From assembly GCF_040207125.1 (NCBI RefSeq), contig NZ_CP157940.1, positions 2,170,001-2,234,000 of the forward strand: a stretch of 64,000 nucleotides of DNA, read 5' to 3'. The notes under the pieces are model-generated. The model was not told the DNA's origin. It saw only the letters and a program-made list of their open reading frames with translations, and made no database searches. The position numbers were made by a program, and so were the translations under genes. Within the stretch, counting starts at the first letter, position 1, and each line of letters begins with the position of its first letter. Shown one piece after another: positions 59,599 to 64,000 of this stretch. Origin of the DNA: Lacrimispora sp. BS-2. GTDB lineage: Bacteria > Bacillota > Clostridia > Lachnospirales > Lachnospiraceae.

Positions 59599-62151
59599 TT
59601 AATACATACCTGGCCCTACCGCTTCCACACCGGAATCAGGGCCTCCCGGACCAAAGAAAGGACCATCTTCATCCTCAAAATCTGTGTCTCCCGGGAAAAT
59701 AGGCGGAGCCGTCTCCTTTGGTTTCGTGACCCCCGGGCCGATCTCCTGGGGTTTTCCTGAAGAATCGTCCTGCTTTGGCAGGGATGATGCGTGATTTGCA
59801 GCCTCATCTAACTGCGTCTTTAATCCATCATAATATTCGGTGCCGGAAAGCTGGTCTAAAAGGCTGTAAGCGGAACTTATCTTTTCCTCTGTGAAACTGT
59901 CCCGGTGTCCCAGGGCAGATAGTTCCCCGATCAGGGACTGGAGAGAAGAAACCGTCTGCTCCACCGCCTGCCTGGCTTGCTGGGAAGCCTCTAAGTTTTT
60001 CTGGGCCTGGGCCTCCTGCTTCTTACGTTCTTCCTCTGCCTTCCATTTCCCTCCATTGGCTCTTGCTGCTGACTCTAATACAGAAGAAAACAAATCCTTT
60101 CTTCCTGTTTCACCATCGGTCTTTTCCCCTGCGGAAGTCACATTACAAAAGGAAACCGTTGCAGGCATATCCCAGTCCAGAACCGGAAGTCCTTCGTTTA
60201 TTCCGGCCATGAAGTCATGCCAGATCTTTCCTGAATAGGTTTTTCCATAAACTCCGGGCATGGCCTTAGGCGTGTCATATCCTACCCAGACAGCCGTGGT
60301 ATAATGCTTTGTATATCCGCAGAACCAGGTGTCCTTATTGCTGTTGGTGGTTCCTGTCTTTCCGGCAGCCGGAACGGAAAGCCCCAGACCATAGCCGGTT
60401 CCGTAAGGTTTATCCAGGGTACCCTTTAATATATCGGTGATCATGTAAGCAGTATCTTCCGTAAATACCCTCTCATCCGCCTGGTTTCCATTGTATACCT
60501 CACCGTCATACTGGCTTACCATGCTGACGATACAGGTCTTATTGCTGTACATCCCTTTGTTTGCCAGAACCGAATATCCCTTTGCCATATCCACCACTCT
60601 GGCACCTTCCGTAAAGCCTCCGATGCTCATGCTGCTGTTTCCGTTATCCATATAGCTGATGCCTGCAAAATGCATCTTGCCCAGATAGGCAATGCCTTTG
60701 TCAACGCCGATGTCTCCCAACACCTGCCAGGCCACTGTATTAAGGCTTCGGTTTAATGCCTCCCTTACAGAAACATTGCCATAATATTTTCCGCTGCTGT
60801 TTTTGGGCCCTTTATCAAACAAATGGTCATTCATCAGCCTGGAGGGATAATAATATCCGGTTTCAAAGGCAGGAGCATAGTCAATCAGCGGTTTTATGGT
60901 AGACCCTGGCTGACGCCTGCTTAAGAATCCCCGGTTGTACTCATCATCCGTACCGCGCCCCCCCACAATGGCTACCACGTATCCTGTCTGGTTGTCAACA
61001 CATACTGCAGCGCCCTGTAAGGCGAATTTTCCATTTTCCTGCAGATCCTTAAAGCCCTTCAGCCGGTTGTCAATGTTTTCCTGCAAGGAGTTCTGGATCG
61101 GTGTTTCCAGGCTGGTATGTATTTCAAAGCCTCCGTTTCGGATCATATCGCTCTTTGCCTGATAAAGCTCCTGATACTGTTCTTTATAAGAATCATAAGC
61201 AGCCTGATTGCCAAACACATACTGGAAAATAAAGCCTTCGTTCTTCATGAGTTCCAGGGCAGCGCAGTGTATGGCATAGCTTGTCAGATAGTTCTCTTTT
61301 GTCCCCGGCTCATAAATCTTAGCAACTGTCAGGGGCTGAGCCTTGGCATTCTCTTTTTCCTCTTCCGTAATATACTTACAGAGAGCCATATTGTCGATGA
61401 TCTGGTTCCTCTTCCACTTTGAGGTTTCCGGATGGGCCACCGGATCATATCTTGACGGATTATTGCTGATGCCCGCCAGGGTAGCTGCTTCCCAGACAGT
61501 TAAATCCTTTGCTTCCTTATCAAAATAATAGCGGCTGGCCTCAGATACACCATAGCACCGGTTGGCAAAGAAATTGGTGTTGCAGTAAAATTCCAGGATA
61601 TCGGATTTGGAATATTTATCTTCCATGCGGGGGGCTGCAAAAAATTCGGTCAGCTTTCTCTGGATGGTCCTCTCCTGGGTCAGATAGGTATTCTTAATGA
61701 CCTGCTGGGTGATGGTGCTTCCTCCCTGGGTGGCTACCCCTTTGTTTTTTAAGTATACGATACCTGCACGCAATAGCCCCCTGTAGTCGATGCCATGATG
61801 CTTATAAAACCTTCTGTCCTCCTGGGCAACATAGGCATTCTGAAGGTTCTCGCTGATTCCCGAAATCGGGACGTATTCATAGTGACCGGAATTAATGGTT
61901 CCGATCAAAGTTCCGGCAGAGTCATAAATTCTCGTATCCGTAGGCTGGGAAAAATCTGTCTTGACCGTCTTGCTCATGATGGCATCTGCCTTTTCTTTGC
62001 AGGCTATAATCTCTTTCTGATACTTTAAGAATACAACGCCGCCGGCCAGACACCCCAAAACCATCATTCCCAGAAATACGAAAAGAATGACTTTAATGGG
62101 CCGAAAAAATATGGACCATGGAGTTTTGTGTTTCTTTTTATGTTTCGCCAT
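59599..62151 (-). CDS. Class A penicillin-binding protein (PBP1A-like)
   Basis: The enzyme polymerises and cross-links peptidoglycan. The start ATG 62151 (MAKHKKKHKTPWSIFFRPIK) has AAGGAG upstream. The 850-residue protein has a basic cytosolic tail, one membrane segment (about 24-46), a GT51 transglycosylase domain (AQEDRRFYKHHGIDYRGLLR; GGSTITQQVIKNTYL) and a transpeptidase domain with SxxK (PGSTIKPLIDY), SxN (NRSLNT) and KTG (AGKTGTTNSNKDTW). The C-terminus is a long coiled region (about 690-790) and a Pro/Gly-rich end. It is alone in its unit, upstream of no other gene. Confidence 0.95.
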   Translation of the reverse strand: MAKHKKKHKTPWSIFFRPIKVILFVFLGMMVLGCLAGGVVFLKYQKEIIACKEKADAIMSKTVKTDFSQPTDTRIYDSAGTLIGTINSGHYEYVPISGISENLQNAYVAQEDRRFYKHHGIDYRGLLRAGIVYLKNKGVATQGGSTITQQVIKNTYLTQERTIQRKLTEFFAAPRMEDKYSKSDILEFYCNTNFFANRCYGVSEASRYYFDKEAKDLTVWEAATLAGISNNPSRYDPVAHPETSKWKRNQIIDNMALCKYITEEEKENAKAQPLTVAKIYEPGTKENYLTSYAIHCAALELMKNEGFIFQYVFGNQAAYDSYKEQYQELYQAKSDMIRNGGFEIHTSLETPIQNSLQENIDNRLKGFKDLQENGKFALQGAAVCVDNQTGYVVAIVGGRGTDDEYNRGFLSRRQPGSTIKPLIDYAPAFETGYYYPSRLMNDHLFDKGPKNSSGKYYGNVSVREALNRSLNTVAWQVLGDIGVDKGIAYLGKMHFAGISYMDNGNSSMSIGGFTEGARVVDMAKGYSVLANKGMYSNKTCIVSMVSQYDGEVYNGNQADERVFTEDTAYMITDILKGTLDKPYGTGYGLGLSVPAAGKTGTTNSNKDTWFCGYTKHYTTAVWVGYDTPKAMPGVYGKTYSGKIWHDFMAGINEGLPVLDWDMPATVSFCNVTSAGEKTDGETGRKDLFSSVLESAARANGGKWKAEEERKKQEAQAQKNLEASQQARQAVEQTVSSLQSLIGELSALGHRDSFTEEKISSAYSLLDQLSGTEYYDGLKTQLDEAANHASSLPKQDDSSGKPQEIGPGVTKPKETAPPIFPGDTDFEDEDGPFFGPGGPDSGVEAVGPGMY

Positions 62152-62271
62152 ATCAATGTGACTCCTTTTCATCATTTTTGTGTACAATTGAATCAAGGGA
62201 TATGACTGCATATCCGGTTGATTCACAAGCTGGAGGGCGAAAGATATCTATCTTTCAATCTCAGCATATGA

Positions 62272-62306
62272 CAAAAACGGGAAGCCTCTTTATTAAGACT
62301 TCCCGT
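62272..62306 (-). terminator. Terminator of the tRNA-Thr transcript
   Basis: ACGGGAAG pairs with CTTCCCGT around a loop of about 14 nt and the 3' arm is followed by TTTTTGTC on the minus strand, about 10 nt after the tRNA 3' end. Confidence 0.85.
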
Positions 62307-62316
62307 TTGTTTTCAG

Positions 62317-62389
62317 AGCTGATGACGGGACTCGGACCCGTGACCTCCTCACTACCAATGAGGTGCGCTACCACCTGTGCCACATCAGC
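62317..62389 (-). tRNA. tRNA-Thr (anticodon GGT)
   Basis: The minus strand folds into a standard cloverleaf: acceptor GCTGATG/CATCAGC, D arm with GGTGGTAGC, anticodon stem CCTCA/TGAGG with loop TTGGTAG, variable loop, and T arm ACGGG-TCCGAGT-CCCGT. The anticodon GGT reads ACC and ACU. CCA is not encoded. A terminator follows directly. Confidence 0.95.
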
Positions 62390-62532
62390 ATCTTTTCTGG
62401 TTCATCGCTGAACCTCGTATATCATAGCATGGGAAAATCTGTTTGTCAACGCTTTTTTTACTTTTTTACTTAAATACATAAAATAGCAAAAACTTCAGAT
62501 TTTTACCAAAAAAACCATTCTTTAATCAGGGT

Positions 62533-62587
62533 CCATGAACCCGGAAGAGAACAGAAAACCGGTCCCGTTTCCTGCTCTCTTTCATGG
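62533..62587 (-). promoter_or_regulatory. Long imperfect hairpin after ldh
   Basis: CCATGAA and TTCATGG close a hairpin with an inner pairing between a GAGAGCAGGAAAC arm and a GTTTTCTGTTCTC arm. No T-tract follows immediately, although a T-run occurs about 20 nt later. It may terminate or stabilise the ldh message. Confidence 0.5.
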
Positions 62588-62592
62588 TTTTT

Positions 62593-63537
62593 TTATAAAA
62601 TACCTTCAAAGCTTTCCCTTAGGGTATCACATGAATTATGAAACTGTTTCATCTCTTCTTCCGTCAATGACAGGGAAATGATCCTCTGAATTCCGTTTTT
62701 ATTGATAATACAGGGAACTCCCGCGTACACCTCCGACTGCCCGTATTCTCCCCGCAGCATAGCAGATACTGTAAAAACGCTGTTTTCATCTCCAAGGATG
62801 GCCCTGGTGATTCTGGTGAGTGCCATGCCGATCCCATAGTAGGTGGCCTGCTTGGCCTCAATGATCTGGTAAGCCGCTCCCCGAACCTCGTCTTCGATCC
62901 GTTTCAGTTCTTCCCTGCATGCCATGCCCTCCTCTTCGCAAAGGGACAGAATAGGCTTTGTGGCGATCATTGCCTGGCTCCAGGGCACAAACTCACTGTC
63001 CCCGTGTTCACCCATGACATAGGCATGGACATTTCTTGGATCCACCCGCAGGGATTCTCCTAACAGATACCGGAGCCTTGCCGTATCCAGAGCAGTGCCG
63101 CTTCCAAGCACCCGCTTGGGATTAAAGCCTGACAAAGAATAGGTGATTCTTGTCATAATATCCACAGGATTGGTAGCAACCAGGAAAATTCCGTTAAAGC
63201 CTGATTCCGTTACCGGCTCCACAATGGACTGGAATACGGACGCATTGCGCTTTAGCAGATCAAGCCTTGTTTCCCCGGGCTTCTGGGCTACTCCCGCACA
63301 GATCGCAACAATATCCGCATCCGAGCAATCCTTATATTCTCCTGCATAAATCTTCATATGGGCTGTGGAAAAAGCAAGTCCGTGGTTTAAATCCATTGCC
63401 TCGCCTTCTGCTCTTTTCCGGTTGATGTCAATCAAAACCAATTCATCACAAACGCCCTGGTTTAAAAGGGAATAGGCATAGCTCATTCCAACCATGCCTG
63501 TTCCCACTAATGCAATCTTTCTTTTATCTGTTCTCAT
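62593..63537 (-). CDS. ldh: L-lactate dehydrogenase
   Basis: The enzyme reduces pyruvate to L-lactate with NADH. The 314-residue protein has the Rossmann start IALVGTGMVGMSYAYSLL, the substrate-loop Gln in CAGVAQKPGETRLDL (Gln marks lactate over malate specificity) and the catalytic His in YVMGEHGDSEFVPWS. Length is usual. It follows the PilT-like gene by 65 bp in the same direction. Confidence 0.95.
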   Translation of the reverse strand: MRTDKRKIALVGTGMVGMSYAYSLLNQGVCDELVLIDINRKRAEGEAMDLNHGLAFSTAHMKIYAGEYKDCSDADIVAICAGVAQKPGETRLDLLKRNASVFQSIVEPVTESGFNGIFLVATNPVDIMTRITYSLSGFNPKRVLGSGTALDTARLRYLLGESLRVDPRNVHAYVMGEHGDSEFVPWSQAMIATKPILSLCEEEGMACREELKRIEDEVRGAAYQIIEAKQATYYGIGMALTRITRAILGDENSVFTVSAMLRGEYGQSEVYAGVPCIINKNGIQRIISLSLTEEEMKQFHNSCDTLRESFEGIL

Positions 63538-63602
63538 AATCCAGCCACTCTCCTCTCATTATTATGGATAGTGTATCAGCCTGGTACCCAAACTATGCGC
63601 TC

Positions 63603-64000
63603 TTACAGCGCCCTGTCGATTTTTTTTGCCATTAATTCGCTGTTGCTGCTGTAAATGACGGCGTTTTCCCTGGTAATTTTTCCTTCTTTATATAAATTCA
63701 AAAGACTGGTATCCATGGAAATCATTCCTTCTCCCTGACCGGTGGCGATCACAGAATCGATCTGATGGGTTTTGGCCTCGCGGATCATATTCCGTATGGC
63801 ATTGTTGAAAAACATAATTTCAAACGCCGGATAAACACTGCCATCCACAGCAGGGATCAGCTGCTGGGAGACCACGGCCTGAACCACCATGGAAAGCTGC
63901 ATCCGGATCTGCTGCTGCTGGTTTGACGGAAAATTATCAATGATGCGGTCAATGGTATTGGCTGCCCCCACCGTATGCAGGGTTGAAATCACCAAATGAC
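63603..64000 (-). CDS. pilT: PilT-like retraction ATPase, C-terminal part (runs off the window)
   Basis: The frame is open to the right edge; the first residues seen, HLVISTLHTVGAANTIDRII, match the His box of PilT/PilB-type secretion ATPases, followed by DNFPSNQQQQIRMQLSMVVQ, AVVSQQLIP and a late IDSVIATGQGEGMISMD. These are PilT features; about 230 N-terminal residues with the Walker motifs lie outside. It powers retraction of type IV pili in the cytosol at the membrane. The end near 63603 is complete. Confidence 0.88.
   Translation of the reverse strand, partial: HLVISTLHTVGAANTIDRIIDNFPSNQQQQIRMQLSMVVQAVVSQQLIPAVDGSVYPAFEIMFFNNAIRNMIREAKTHQIDSVIATGQGEGMISMDTSLLNLYKEGKITRENAVIYSSNSELMAKKIDRAL

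Overview
The window looks like chromosome of an anaerobic, low-to-mid GC Gram-positive bacterium of the Lachnospiraceae (Clostridium cluster XIVa; a Lacrimispora/C. sphenoides-like citrate fermenter would fit). This is inferred from gene content: strong GGAGG ribosome sites, a biotin Na+-pump decarboxylase, citrate lyase genes, choline-binding-type wall repeats, an mcsA-mcsB-clpC operon and DUF1292/DUF6465-type small proteins. No ribosomal RNA is present; one tRNA-Thr is. Most genes are on the minus strand.

Layout. 1-4.1 kb is a decayed accessory patch: a PAAR-like (DUF4280) gene cut and joined to a DUF3298 fragment, a possible IS256-type fragment, a broken tyrosine recombinase, a truncated IS66 end, and small surface/membrane proteins. 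4.1-6.6 kb is an MBOAT acyltransferase plus SGNH hydrolase pair, probably for O-acylation of a surface polymer. 7.1-10.9 kb is an alpha-glucoside unit (RpiR regulator, GH4 6-phospho-glucosidase, PTS EIICB). 11.1-17.8 kb holds radA, a conserved unknown gene and the clpC-mcsB-mcsA operon, headed by a YtrA-type GntR regulator where CtsR is usual. 18-22.2 kb encodes a membrane-anchored cohesin protein and a dockerin-bearing peptidoglycan hydrolase.

22.4-38.4 kb is the metabolic centre of the window. It has a five-gene Na+-translocating biotin decarboxylase cluster with two different carboxyltransferase subunits, a CitMHS citrate transporter, a hybrid sensor kinase and an OmpR-type regulator, then citC-citG-citF-citE-citD-citX and a lipoprotein. 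Together these can import citrate, cleave it to acetate and oxaloacetate, and decarboxylate or transcarboxylate the oxaloacetate while pumping Na+. TTAAGA hexamers exactly 22 bp apart lie before citD and before the transporter gene and are candidate regulator sites.

38.6-47.2 kb has a deleted YitT remnant, a 1639-residue surface protein with an FMN-attachment motif and wall-binding repeats, a D,D-carboxypeptidase and an SOS-type dinB. 47.2-64 kb is mostly housekeeping: YitT, a RluA-type pseudouridine synthase, an RsmF-like methyltransferase, YedF with an XRE regulator, CobO, a UvrD-type helicase, gltX, mgtE with an unassigned structured leader RNA, a class A penicillin-binding protein, tRNA-Thr, L-lactate dehydrogenase, and the end of a PilT-like ATPase running off the right edge.
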